In this document: positions 27,803-37,436 of the stretch, in pieces
How positions within the stretch are numbered: the first letter of the stretch is position 1
Layout: each line of letters starts with the position of its first letter
Source: FEN-1297 sp963834015
GTDB taxonomy: Bacteria > Bacteroidota > Ignavibacteria > Ignavibacteriales > Ignavibacteriaceae
Assembly: GCA_963834015.1 (NCBI GenBank)
Contig: CAWIAG010000002.1
Span: forward strand, 124,001-188,000
Length of the DNA: 64,000 bases
Direction: 5' to 3'
The notes under the pieces: generated by a model
The model's input: only the letters and a program-made list of their open reading frames with translations
Database searches by the model: none
Told to the model about the DNA's origin: nothing
Program-made: the position numbers and the translations under genes

Positions 27803-29155
27803 TCATTTTGAAGAGATTTGCGGGACCTCCCCGGTGACAATTTTTTTATTTAACAAATCCATTTTTTCGGAATTATTTTTAATAACCTTTATTGTTGAAG
27901 AATCAGCATCAAAAACAGAATTTAATCCCTGAGGTTCCTGGAAAGGATCTCCTAAAAGAGGGTCGCCGTACTTATATATATCGTCTTTATTTTGTCCTCT
28001 TCCTTCCCCACCCCATCCCCAAAAATTTGTACCAGCAATTGGAGAGCCTGCAGCAGCGCTGTCATAAATTAGCCCAAGAATTTTTTTAAAATACCGGTCC
28101 CTAGCAGTTGTAGGTGTGCCAACCTTACAAAATTCACTATCTCTTGGCAAACCAAATTCTTCCATAGTAATAGGTTTATTCAGTTCCCGGGCAAAAGCTA
28201 AATGAGTATTGATATAGTTAATTGCATTTTTTTCAGTCACGTTATATGTTTTTTCAATATTTTTTGCATCAAACCATCCCCAGTTTTTCGGCCATAAATG
28301 CATTGTTATATAATCGATATATTTTGTTTTATGAATTGTAAGAAAAATAGTAGAATCTTCAAGAGATCCGGCAAGTCCTTCATTACCTGTTGTAACTAAA
28401 TGGTTATGGTCGATATCGTGGATAAATTGTGCAGTTGACTCTATCCAGGAATAAAATTCTTCAAGCCAATATGCATTTCTTCCTGGTCTTGGTTCATTGG
28501 CAAGCTGCCAAGCCATAATTGCGGGATCATCATAATAATGATTGCCGGTATATTTGTTAGTTCGTGTAATTAAACTGTATACAAAATTTATAAATAATTT
28601 TTTTGCTTTTTCATTGCTATAAAATGAAGCAGAATAATCCATAAAATTTCCGTAATTATTTGTACCGGGATCGATTCCTCCACCGCCGTTTGCCCAGTCA
28701 TTATACTGGGACATTCCGCCTGTCCATTCCCAATAATTGTTTAAGCTAATTACGGCATACATTCCACGTTTTCCCATCTCGGCCAGAAGGAAGTCCAGGC
28801 CATCGAGTAAATCTTCATCATAAACACCGGGTTTTTTTTGAATTGCGGGTTTTAAAGAATTCTTAATGTATGATTCTTCGGAAGCCCCGAGTATTCTTAA
28901 ATTTGTTATTCCTAAGGATTTTAGATTGTCTAACTCTCTTATCAGGCGACTTCTATCGCCTATTTTACCTGACGCACCCAGATAGCAGCCGTACCATAAG
29001 TTTGTCCCGGTGAAATAATAATATTTACCGTTTTGCTCGAAATGAGTACCGTTAACTTTTATAAACCCTGTTTCCCCTCCGGGTTTAAAAGTTGAACAAG
29101 CACCGAATAAAAATGAAATGACACACACAGAAATTAGTAAATAAATTTTACGCAT
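27803..29155 (-). CDS. GH5_7-type beta-mannanase lipoprotein
   Basis: A 450-residue enzyme with a lipoprotein signal: the lipobox FGAC places the acylated Cys at residue 20. FIKVNGTHFEQNGKYYYFTG and NLWYGCYLGA are typical of GH5 subfamily 7 endo-beta-1,4-mannanases. The acid/base is in QLANEPRPG (E221) and the nucleophile in MEEFGLPRD (E333). It should be anchored to a membrane, perhaps surface exposed. A palindrome AGAACA-CC-TGTTCT lies 55-68 bases upstream of the start. Confidence 0.9.
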   Translation of the reverse strand: MRKIYLLISVCVISFLFGACSTFKPGGETGFIKVNGTHFEQNGKYYYFTGTNLWYGCYLGASGKIGDRSRLIRELDNLKSLGITNLRILGASEESYIKNSLKPAIQKKPGVYDEDLLDGLDFLLAEMGKRGMYAVISLNNYWEWTGGMSQYNDWANGGGGIDPGTNNYGNFMDYSASFYSNEKAKKLFINFVYSLITRTNKYTGNHYYDDPAIMAWQLANEPRPGRNAYWLEEFYSWIESTAQFIHDIDHNHLVTTGNEGLAGSLEDSTIFLTIHKTKYIDYITMHLWPKNWGWFDAKNIEKTYNVTEKNAINYINTHLAFARELNKPITMEEFGLPRDSEFCKVGTPTTARDRYFKKILGLIYDSAAAGSPIAGTNFWGWGGEGRGQNKDDIYKYGDPLLGDPFQEPQGLNSVFDADSSTIKVIKNNSEKMDLLNKKIVTGEVPQISSK

Positions 29156-29496
29156 TATTATATCCTTAATTGGTAATTAATTTTTCGAGAGTGAACTAAT
29201 AAATAGGAAAGAACACCTGTTCTCGCTTATTAAAATAACATTTATAATTTCGAGTTTTATAAATAAGAAATTCAGGAAGCGTTTTATTTGATTCATTTCT
29301 AAAAAATCAGATCTATTTTAATGTTTAAAAACAAAAATTTTCTCAGAAACAGTATGGGAGCATTTATTTTAATAACTCTTCCTTGAAATATAAAGGGCAA
29401 AAAAATCAGCCGGTTACTGTACATAAGATTATTTTAAAAAAATAAATTTATTCAATAAGAAGTTTATTCCCACAATTATAAAGTCAATTTCGCTTA
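29156..29496. other. upstream region of GH5_7 gene
   Basis: About 340 bases without a gene. It contains the 14-base palindrome at 29210-29223 and otherwise AT-rich sequence. The terminator of the upstream T9SS GH5 gene borders it at 29497, so the GH5_7 gene must have its own promoter here. Confidence 0.45.
29210..29223. promoter_or_regulatory. perfect 14-bp palindrome upstream of GH5_7 mannanase
   Basis: AGAACA-CC-TGTTCT is a perfect dyad 55-68 bases before the start codon of the minus-strand mannanase gene, a good position for an operator. The inner GAAC-N4-GTTC also fits the LexA box of Gram-positive bacteria, which may be coincidence. Confidence 0.35.
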
Positions 29497-29532
29497 ATAA
29501 AAAACCGGCATCTAATTGTTTAGAAGTCGGCT
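29497..29532 (-). terminator. rho-independent terminator after the T9SS GH5 gene
   Basis: CCGGCATCTAA and TTAGAAGTCGG pair (one G-U, one mismatch) around a short TTGT loop; on the minus strand the stem is followed by GGTTTTTTATT. It lies 18 bases beyond the stop of the minus-strand gene at 29550. Confidence 0.75.
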
Positions 29533-29549
29533 TAAGATATTATTTAATA

Positions 29550-31994
29550 CTACTTTAGGAGGATCATCTTTTTAGTTGTTATAAAATTTCCTGATTTTAA
29601 TGTGTAGAAATAAATACCACTGCTTAGTTTTGATGCATCAAATCTAAATGTATAAGTTCCGGCATTTAATTCCTTATTCAGCAAAACTGTTACCTTCTGT
29701 CCCAAAATATTATATACAACTAAACTAGTCTCCCCCGTTTTGGGAATGTCTACTTGAATATTTGTTGAAGGGTTAAATGGATTCGGATAATTTTGGTATA
29801 ATGAATACTTTTCAGGTATTGGTGAATTTTTTGCAGCTATAGCCGTAAGTACAAGAGTTCCATACACTTCAATTTCACTTATTGAGAATGCATTTTGTCC
29901 TGCAGCTTGTAACAATAAATATATATATCTACCATCACCCTGTAAGTTTGATAATTTTTCCACGCCATTAGTACCGCCTTTGCCGCTAAAAGTTGATGCA
30001 AGCACCGTTGAAATACCAAAATCGGCGGAATCCGAACACTGCAAAGAATATTGTTTGGCATAACCACCTGTGTTCCAATGTATTATAACCTGGTTTATAT
30101 TATAAGATCTCCCCATATCAATCTTAACCCATTGTCCACTTGTACTTGCAGCAAGCCAACTGGAAAAATAACTACCGTCAACCAAATTGCCCGGTTTACT
30201 AAAGGAATTATTTACCGTATCATTAGAAGAAGTTGTTACGCTACCGCCTAATGCCCTATCAACCTGGCCGGCCGGTAATACTTGTATTGTAATACTTATT
30301 GAGTCACTTTCAACTCCTCCTGTTACAAGAGTATAGGTGCTATTCGCAGAATCCGGGTATACTATCAGGGTATCCTGAACAGGTTCTGTTTTACCGTTTA
30401 GTTTTACAGTTGAGTTCTTAACTACCTGCCATACAAGTGTGGCAGGTTCGCCTGTACCAATTTCAGGAGGTATTGCTTTAAAATTTATAATCCGGCCGGT
30501 AGGAAGAACATTAACTGTTAATACCCATGTGCTGTCAACTGCACCGGTTGCGTATAGGGTATATTTAGATGTTACAGTCGGATTAACTTTCTGACTATCT
30601 TGTGCAGACACATTTTTTCCATTTAAGGTTACCGTTGAACCCGGTTCCACATCCCAATGGAGCATTGTTGTATCGCCTTGTTGAATTGTTGAATCATCAG
30701 AAATAAAAGAATAAATTGAACCGGTAATTGGAAAGATTTGAACAGCCGATCTATATGTGTCAAACATGGTCATCATATTTTGAAGAGGATATGTTTGTGT
30801 AACAGAAATAGGTTCTGCTGCTGAGGTAGATTGCGTCCATGACCAGCTTAAGGCACCTGCGTAGCCATTCTGATATAAGTCTGCAAATATATTTGAATGC
30901 GAAACTCCAAAGGTATCCATATCATAAAATTCAGCAATTACCAGCGGTTTAGTTAAGGCCCACACAGAGTAAGGGTGGTTCAAAGGAGAAGTAAGTTCGG
31001 AAGAAGAACCATTACTATAAAAATGCGTGTTATAAAAATCAAGCGTACCCAATGAATCGCCTCCTGCAGCTATTAACCGATCATCCCTATAGTAGTTATA
31101 ATTTGGCGTAGAAGCAACTTTAAGAATATAGGCTATATAATCATCTGTGGTAATTGAAGATCTATGAGTGCTATTAAATTCTTTTGTTACTTGCTCTTTC
31201 TGTGCGTATGTCATTGAATTTATAGCATCAACAGCAGAAACTTTAGAAAGCAGCGTAACATCTGTATTGTAATTTAAACTGCCCGCTCCGTTTGTTACAA
31301 TTGCTTTAGGATCAGTTTTATGAATCGCACCGGCTACGAGATTACAAACTCTCTGGATAATTGACATAGGGATATGATGAGTGTCTGACCACCCAAACTC
31401 ATTACTCATTCCCTCAGGTTCATTAAATACTTCCCATGATAATACAGCAGGATTCCCTTTTACAGCTTCGACCATTGGAATCAGACAGTTCCTGATATAT
31501 GCATTTGTATACACAGTATCAATTAAGAGGTTGGTATTTTCGGTAATTTCTGCAGGAGTTAATCCCTGATCTGTAGCTAACATACCAAAAGACCAAAGAC
31601 AAAGTTGTAAACCAATATGATCTTGAGCTGCCACACTCAGAATTTCCTGCAGATATTCAATAGTATTTGTCCCTGGTCCGCTGACATATCCATTAGCGTC
31701 AAATACCGGTGTCGCAGTTCCGTTAGTATGCAACCAAAATCGAAGTGCATTTCCTCCGTTTTGACGAACTGCCCTAAATATTGCATCAAATGAAGTCAAA
31801 TCTGGCGGATTCGGGCCAATATCATTAGCATAGTTCACCCACGCAACGTTCATTCCGCTTAAAAATATATCCTTGCCGGCAAATTGGATTTTTGATTGTG
31901 AATATAAATTCTGAATGGACATTACAATTAAAAAAAATAAAGTTATTTTTATTACTTTGTTTAATGATTTAATTATCGTAGAATAACTGTTCAT
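29550..31994 (-). CDS. GH5-like secreted glycanase with Ig-like, F5/8-type C and T9SS domains
   Basis: An 814-residue modular secreted enzyme. The frame opens at 32006, but GGAGGT lies inside those first codons and 4 bases before ATG 31994, so the latter is the start. After a signal peptide comes a GH5/clan A-like TIM barrel (about 35-400): WEVFNEPEG gives the acid/base E192 and PLVIAEFYD the nucleophile E355. Two Ig-like repeats follow, then a discoidin (F5/8 type C, CBM32-like) domain around 590-715, then a type IX sorting domain with YQNYPNPFNPSTNI. Mannanase activity is likely from context; substrate is inferred. A terminator follows the gene. Confidence 0.82.
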   Translation of the reverse strand: MNSYSTIIKSLNKVIKITLFFLIVMSIQNLYSQSKIQFAGKDIFLSGMNVAWVNYANDIGPNPPDLTSFDAIFRAVRQNGGNALRFWLHTNGTATPVFDANGYVSGPGTNTIEYLQEILSVAAQDHIGLQLCLWSFGMLATDQGLTPAEITENTNLLIDTVYTNAYIRNCLIPMVEAVKGNPAVLSWEVFNEPEGMSNEFGWSDTHHIPMSIIQRVCNLVAGAIHKTDPKAIVTNGAGSLNYNTDVTLLSKVSAVDAINSMTYAQKEQVTKEFNSTHRSSITTDDYIAYILKVASTPNYNYYRDDRLIAAGGDSLGTLDFYNTHFYSNGSSSELTSPLNHPYSVWALTKPLVIAEFYDMDTFGVSHSNIFADLYQNGYAGALSWSWTQSTSAAEPISVTQTYPLQNMMTMFDTYRSAVQIFPITGSIYSFISDDSTIQQGDTTMLHWDVEPGSTVTLNGKNVSAQDSQKVNPTVTSKYTLYATGAVDSTWVLTVNVLPTGRIINFKAIPPEIGTGEPATLVWQVVKNSTVKLNGKTEPVQDTLIVYPDSANSTYTLVTGGVESDSISITIQVLPAGQVDRALGGSVTTSSNDTVNNSFSKPGNLVDGSYFSSWLAASTSGQWVKIDMGRSYNINQVIIHWNTGGYAKQYSLQCSDSADFGISTVLASTFSGKGGTNGVEKLSNLQGDGRYIYLLLQAAGQNAFSISEIEVYGTLVLTAIAAKNSPIPEKYSLYQNYPNPFNPSTNIQVDIPKTGETSLVVYNILGQKVTVLLNKELNAGTYTFRFDASKLSSGIYFYTLKSGNFITTKKMILLK

Positions 31995-32296
31995 TTGTAC
32001 CTCCATAAATTTATTGGGAATAAAATCCGTTCTTATTAATATTTACCAGGATTAACTTTATTAATTTCAAGAAAGTATTTAAAATTAAAGATCAGAATAA
32101 AAGTTAATTAATATTGAATTAATTAATTTAACCTGTAATACACGACCCATCTATGCAAAATTGATGTACTTATTACAACAACATTAAGGCTGCCGCCATT
32201 CAATAATAAATTTTGCGTAATGCAGCTTATAAATTATGAAATTTTTCTCTGTTAAATCAAGTAAGAATAGAACTCCCTTCTACAATATGATAAATA
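31995..32296. promoter_or_regulatory. upstream region of T9SS GH5 gene
   Basis: About 300 bases separating the end of the ara operon from the T9SS GH5 gene, both on the minus strand. It contains an AT-only inverted repeat, TTAATTAAT-ATTGA-ATTAATTAA (32105-32127, perfect 9-base arms), about 110 bases before the GH5 start. In DNA this AT-rich the dyad could be chance, but its position suits an operator. Confidence 0.35.
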
Positions 32297-33334
32297 CTAA
32301 AATTTTATTAATGCCTTAATTACATTATCTTGATAATTCGAAACTAAGTTAAAAGCTTCTTCTGTTTGATTAAATGGGAATGTATGTGTAATCATAGAAT
32401 CAAAAGAAAATTTGCCCGATGCTATCAATTCGATAGCCTTGTTTGTACATCTGTTTTGCCTTCTGACATTTTGAATTAATATTTCTTTACGTCTAAGTTT
32501 ACTTATATCAAAAGTTACCCTGTCTGTTTCCGGAATACCTATAATTAAAAGTTTGCCGCCCGGTTTCAAAACATCTACCCCAAAGTCCAACGCTTCTTGC
32601 TGCCCGCAGCATTCAAATACAGCATCAAATGATTGGGAATGATCATGTAAAAAATTATCTAAGGTGTTTTTGTTATTGGGATTTCCCGTCCATCGGGCTC
32701 CAGAACTTTTTGCAGCATTAATACGGTAGTCCAATTTATCGGTTACGAAGATATTTTTAAATCCTTTTGATAAAAAAGCGAACATCACGCTCAGCCCGAT
32801 CGGGCCGGCTCCTAAAATTGCAATTGTACTGTTAACATTTAAATCACTAACAAAATTAGCTGCATAACAGCCTATAGATAATGGTTCGACAAGCGCAGCC
32901 AGTTCAATATTTATATTGTTTGGAAAAGGAAAACAATTTCTTTCAGGCATAATTAGATATTCTGCAAGGCAGCCTTCCAATTGTCCCGGACAGCCTAAAA
33001 ATTTAAGATTCTGACAAGTATGCTCCCGTTTTTCCATACATTGCGAACAATGATAACATGAAACTGCAGGCTCAACAGCAACAATATCACCGGGTCTAAT
33101 ATGTTGAACATCTTTACCTGCATTGACAACAGTTGCACAACATTCATGTCCGATAGTAAAAGGAAATAGAATAACCTGATCGCCGATTTTCCCCTCTTTA
33201 AAATAATGTATATCCGAGCCGCAAACTCCAACCGAATTAATTTTTAGTAGTACATCATCGGAATTTATTACATCAGGTACGGGGCAATTAATTACATCAA
33301 ACTTACTAATACCGCTAAGGACAACTTTTTTCAA
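32297..33334 (-). CDS. zinc-dependent polyol (sorbitol/arabinitol-type) dehydrogenase
   Basis: A medium-chain dehydrogenase of 345 residues. The catalytic zinc site has GVCGSDIHYFKEG and GHECCATVV; the structural zinc lobe has CYHCSQCMEKREHTC; the NAD Rossmann motif is ILGAGPIGLSVM. GSDIHYF and length fit the L-iditol/sorbitol/xylitol dehydrogenase branch. It is 17 bases downstream of araA, so oxidation of arabinitol or another pentitol to a ketopentose is a reasonable guess; the substrate is not proven. Last gene of the ara operon. Confidence 0.83.
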   Translation of the reverse strand: MKKVVLSGISKFDVINCPVPDVINSDDVLLKINSVGVCGSDIHYFKEGKIGDQVILFPFTIGHECCATVVNAGKDVQHIRPGDIVAVEPAVSCYHCSQCMEKREHTCQNLKFLGCPGQLEGCLAEYLIMPERNCFPFPNNINIELAALVEPLSIGCYAANFVSDLNVNSTIAILGAGPIGLSVMFAFLSKGFKNIFVTDKLDYRINAAKSSGARWTGNPNNKNTLDNFLHDHSQSFDAVFECCGQQEALDFGVDVLKPGGKLLIIGIPETDRVTFDISKLRRKEILIQNVRRQNRCTNKAIELIASGKFSFDSMITHTFPFNQTEEAFNLVSNYQDNVIKALIKF

Positions 33335-33351
33335 TTTTAACCCGGTTTAAT

Positions 33352-34851
33352 TTATTTTATCGAGGAATAATAAAATTCATTCCAGCGTAATTCTTTTTTA
33401 AACTCCGATATTTTTGTTGAACTGTCAATCTGAACATACTCTATGTTCGCTATCTCTGAAAAGTCTTCCATATACTCTGATGTTACTGCCTGGCTAAATC
33501 CTGCGTGATGGGCTCCTCCGGCAAGTATCCATGCTCCTGCCGCAACTTCAAGATTTGGATTTGGTATCCATACAACCCGTGCAACCGGGAGTTTAGATAA
33601 TGGAGCTTCCGGCGGAACTACTGTCAGCTCATTTACTATCATTCTGAACCTGTTGCCCATATCAATAAGTGATGCATTTATTGCCGCACCCGAAGGTGTA
33701 TTAAATATGAGCCTCGGCGGATCTGCTTTACCTCCTATTGGTAACGGCATTATTTCAAGAGACGGCTTTCCTTCCGATATTGATTCACAAACTTCAAGCA
33801 TGTGCGCACCAAGTACTTTCATACCCGATGGATTAAGATGATAGGTATAATCTTCCATAAATGATGTCCCGCCTTTTAATCCTATAGACATAACCTTCAT
33901 TGCTCTTACGAGCGACGCCGTTTTCCAATCTCCTTCCGCTCCAAAACCATAACCTTCACCCATTAACCGCTGTACAGCCAATCCGGGAAGCTGACTTAAT
34001 CCGTGCAGGTCTTCAAATGTGGTAGTAAATCCGTTGAACTTACCCTCTTCTAAAAAATTTCTCATCCCTATTTCAATTTTTGCGGCTTCCTGTAGTGACT
34101 TATATTTTTCTGCACCCTTTCTAAGGACATTTGAAACAATGTAAGTCTCTTCATATACCTTTATCAGCTTCTCAACTTCGGTATCTGCTACAGCGTTTAC
34201 ATATCTTACCAGATCGCCCAGCCCGTAACCATTAACTGAATATCCTAAATCTATCTGCGCGCCTACTTTATCACCTTCCGTGACGGCTACATCCCGCATA
34301 TTGTCTCCAAAACGCGCTATCTTTCCTCCCTGTGCATCCAGCCAGGCTGAAGCTGCACGGGTCCATACACCCAGTTTTTGCTGTACTGTTTCATCCTGCC
34401 AATGGCCTACTATTACTTTCCGGTTTTTGTGCATCCGCGTGCAGATAAATCCGAATTCCCTGCCTCCATGGGCGGACTGATTTAAGTTCATAAAGTCCAT
34501 ATCTATTCTTTCCCACGGTATATCCCGGTTATATTGCGTATGTAAATGGACGAAAGGCTTTTGAAGTATTTTTAATCCGCCTATCCACATCTTTGCCGGA
34601 GAAAACGTATGCATCCATGTTATAAGGCCTATACAATTCTTTGTACTATTGGCATCAAGGCAGAGATTATAGATTGATTCGGATGTTGTCAGCACAGGTT
34701 TGAATATTACCCTAACCGGCACATATTTTGATTCTGTTAATCCCTTTGTTATTTCCCGGGAATGTTCTGCAACAAGTTTTAAAGTTTCTTCACCATAAAG
34801 ATGCTGGCTGCCAGTTACAAACCATACTTCATATTCTTTTAATTGTTTCAT
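33352..34851 (-). CDS. araA: L-arabinose isomerase
   Basis: Converts L-arabinose to L-ribulose. The 499-residue length is normal. The start EVWFVTGSQHLYGEETL is diagnostic, as are LHTQYNRDIPWERIDMDFMNLNQ-type sequence early on, the metal-site region with GFGAEGDWKTA (about 300) and YTYHLNPSG, and the late LAGGAHHAGFSQ histidine region. It follows araD with 158 bases and precedes the polyol dehydrogenase. Confidence 0.96.
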   Translation of the reverse strand: MKQLKEYEVWFVTGSQHLYGEETLKLVAEHSREITKGLTESKYVPVRVIFKPVLTTSESIYNLCLDANSTKNCIGLITWMHTFSPAKMWIGGLKILQKPFVHLHTQYNRDIPWERIDMDFMNLNQSAHGGREFGFICTRMHKNRKVIVGHWQDETVQQKLGVWTRAASAWLDAQGGKIARFGDNMRDVAVTEGDKVGAQIDLGYSVNGYGLGDLVRYVNAVADTEVEKLIKVYEETYIVSNVLRKGAEKYKSLQEAAKIEIGMRNFLEEGKFNGFTTTFEDLHGLSQLPGLAVQRLMGEGYGFGAEGDWKTASLVRAMKVMSIGLKGGTSFMEDYTYHLNPSGMKVLGAHMLEVCESISEGKPSLEIMPLPIGGKADPPRLIFNTPSGAAINASLIDMGNRFRMIVNELTVVPPEAPLSKLPVARVVWIPNPNLEVAAGAWILAGGAHHAGFSQAVTSEYMEDFSEIANIEYVQIDSSTKISEFKKELRWNEFYYSSIK

Positions 34852-35009
34852 AATCTACTTCCTTATTTAAAAAAACTTATTATTCTTTAGCAAAGATTGA
34901 TGGAAATTTTGGCTGAAGACGATAATAAATGGTTTGTCATTTATCAACAATTTAAAAACGGTGCAGTTTTAATTCTTAATTTTTTACATAATCGACTAAT
35001 ACTTCAGAA

Positions 35010-35702
35010 TCATTTTTTTTGCCCATAGTATGCATTTGGTCCGTGTTTACGAAGAAAGTGTTTATTAAGTATATAGTCAGGCAATGCAGGCAAATCAGGA
35101 TTAAGTTGAAGGCTAAAAAGCGCCATTTTTGCTACTCTCTCCAAAGCCAAATTATTTTTTACAGACTCTTCAGCGTTTTTCCCCCAGGTAAATGGGGCAT
35201 GTCCGGCAATCAGAACAGCCGGGATTGCTGCGGCATCTAAATCTTTAAATCGTTCAATTATTACTTTACCTGTATTATATTCATAACCTTCTTTAACTTC
35301 AATCTCGGATAAATATCTTGTGACCGGAACGGTTCCGTTAAAATGATCGGCATGAGTAGTTCCAAAACATGGAATACCTTTGCATGCCTGAGCAAATATT
35401 GTTGCATATTCACTATGGCTGTGAGTTATTCCTCCAATATAATCGAATGCTTTATATAGTTCGATATGCGTCGGAGTATCCGAAGACGGGCGATTTTGCC
35501 CTTCTACAACTTTGCCATTCAAATCCACTATGACCATATCTTCGGCTGTCATCTTTTCATATTCAACACCGCTTGGTTTGATTGCTATTAATCCTGTATT
35601 TCTATCAATACTGCTTGAGTTACCCCATGTAAGAGTAACCAATCCATATTCAACAAGAGCTAAATTTGCTTTTAAAACATTTTCTTTTAAATCCTTTAAC
35701 AT
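35010..35702 (-). CDS. araD: L-ribulose-5-phosphate 4-epimerase
   Basis: A class II aldolase-fold zinc enzyme that turns L-ribulose-5-P into D-xylulose-5-P. At 230 residues it shows LTWGNSSSID, KPSGVEY, SSDTPTHIELYKAF, and the zinc site THSHSEYAT with GTTHADHFNG. Its ATG overlaps the last 7 bases of araB and has AAAGGA ahead of it, so the two are translated together. Confidence 0.95.
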   Translation of the reverse strand: MLKDLKENVLKANLALVEYGLVTLTWGNSSSIDRNTGLIAIKPSGVEYEKMTAEDMVIVDLNGKVVEGQNRPSSDTPTHIELYKAFDYIGGITHSHSEYATIFAQACKGIPCFGTTHADHFNGTVPVTRYLSEIEVKEGYEYNTGKVIIERFKDLDAAAIPAVLIAGHAPFTWGKNAEESVKNNLALERVAKMALFSLQLNPDLPALPDYILNKHFLRKHGPNAYYGQKK

Positions 35703-37402
35703 ACGTTATCCTTTCTAACATTATCACGTATATCCAATAATTCTTTCATAACATTAAACAAATTACCAGATTGTTTTACCGTACCAAAGCTATCATGTAA
35801 GAGGCGATACAGTGAATATAATTTCCTGTAGATCAAATGGTTTTCATTTATCGGTAAATACGTTTTACTTATTCCTGTCATAGATTTTTGAGCCTTCTCT
35901 AAATTATCGTAACCGCTTATTTCTTTGCCTGCAGATACAGCTCCGAAAATTGCCGCCCCTAATGCAGGTGTTTGTTCACTTCGAGATATTTTCATCGGCC
36001 TGTTAGTAACATCGGCATATATTTGCATGAGCATAGAATTTTTAATAGCAAGACCACCGCAGTTCACAACTTCATTTATATCTACTCCATACTCTTCAAT
36101 ACGGTCTATTATTGTAAGTGCTCCAAAAGCAGTTGCCTCAACAAGAGCCCTGTATATTTCATGAGGCTGTGTATAAAGTGTTTGCCCTAGAATAAGGCCT
36201 GTTAAACGAACATCGACAAGAATTGTCCTGTTGCCATTATTCCAATCCAATGCCAAAAGGCCGCTTTCACCGGCTTTAAGTTTAACAGCAGCTTTTTCCA
36301 GATTAGAAAACTTTTCTTCCCGGGTTTTGCCATATATATCGGGTACAAGATGGTTGACAAACCACAAAAAGATATCGCCGACAGCAGACTGCCCTGCTTC
36401 TATGCCATAATAACCGTTCATAACCGAACCGTCAACTATACCACAAACTCCCGGTATATCTGAAAGCGTTTTATTATTTGGGGAGATCATGATATCGCAT
36501 GTACTTGTTCCCAATATTTTCACTAAGGTTCCTTTTTTAATGCCTGCACCAACTGCTCCCATATGAGCATCGAATGCACCAACCGCAACAGACACATTAG
36601 TTGAGAGGCCAAGTTTTTCTGCCCACCCCGCAGATAAATATCCAGCACGTTCCTCAGCTGAATATGCTTTATTTGCCAGGTGCCCACGCAATTTCCCAAG
36701 CCCTGGTGAAAGGCTTTCTAAAAACACAGTCTCCGGGAATCCACCCCACTTATTACTAAACATGGCTTTATGACCTGCTGCGCATATACTTCTTTTTATA
36801 AGATCCGGATTTGATTCGCCTGTAAGTATAGCCGGAATCCAGTCACAAATTTCTACAAATGAATATGCCGCATTAAAAACTTCGGGATCTTCATTTGAAC
36901 AATGCCAAATCTTACTCCAGTACCATTCTGATGAATAAATGCCTCCTATCCTTGAAAGATATTCAGGACGGGTCTTTGAAGCTGCTTCAGTAATTCTTTG
37001 TGCTTCATAATAACTAGTATGGTCTTTCCATAACCAGACCATTGCTGAAGGGTTGTTTTCAAATTTTTTAATAAAACAAAGAGGTGTGCCGTTTTCATCT
37101 ACCGGCAACGGGCTGCTTCCTGTTGTATCCACACCAATTCCCACAATATCGTGAGCCGAAAAATCAGGGACTAATACTATTGCTTTTTTTATAGCTTCTT
37201 TAATTGTAATTTCAATCCCTATCAGATAATCAGATGGATTTTGACGGGCTTGATTTGGATCAGACGAATTAATAATAACTCCCGCCTGACCTGATGGATA
37301 GTTAAAAACATGACTTGATATCTCATCTCCATTGCTGAGATTAACTATTAGAGAACGGCAGGAGTTAGTTCCGAAATCTAAACCAATTGCATATTTGTTC
37401 AT
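35696..37402 (-). CDS. araB: L-ribulokinase
   Basis: An FGGY-family kinase of 568 residues, the usual AraB length, that phosphorylates L-ribulose. The ATP-binding start is GLDFGTNSCRSLIV; GVGIDTTGSSPLPVD-like sequence and the later GAFDAHMGAVGAGI and NCGGLAIKNSMLMQI are AraB marks. It begins the araB-araD-araA order and lies 34 bases downstream of galM. Confidence 0.95.
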   Translation of the reverse strand: MNKYAIGLDFGTNSCRSLIVNLSNGDEISSHVFNYPSGQAGVIINSSDPNQARQNPSDYLIGIEITIKEAIKKAIVLVPDFSAHDIVGIGVDTTGSSPLPVDENGTPLCFIKKFENNPSAMVWLWKDHTSYYEAQRITEAASKTRPEYLSRIGGIYSSEWYWSKIWHCSNEDPEVFNAAYSFVEICDWIPAILTGESNPDLIKRSICAAGHKAMFSNKWGGFPETVFLESLSPGLGKLRGHLANKAYSAEERAGYLSAGWAEKLGLSTNVSVAVGAFDAHMGAVGAGIKKGTLVKILGTSTCDIMISPNNKTLSDIPGVCGIVDGSVMNGYYGIEAGQSAVGDIFLWFVNHLVPDIYGKTREEKFSNLEKAAVKLKAGESGLLALDWNNGNRTILVDVRLTGLILGQTLYTQPHEIYRALVEATAFGALTIIDRIEEYGVDINEVVNCGGLAIKNSMLMQIYADVTNRPMKISRSEQTPALGAAIFGAVSAGKEISGYDNLEKAQKSMTGISKTYLPINENHLIYRKLYSLYRLLHDSFGTVKQSGNLFNVMKELLDIRDNVRKDNVC

Positions 37403-37436
37403 TAATTCTTTCCTGATTCTATATCTGCTAAAACCG

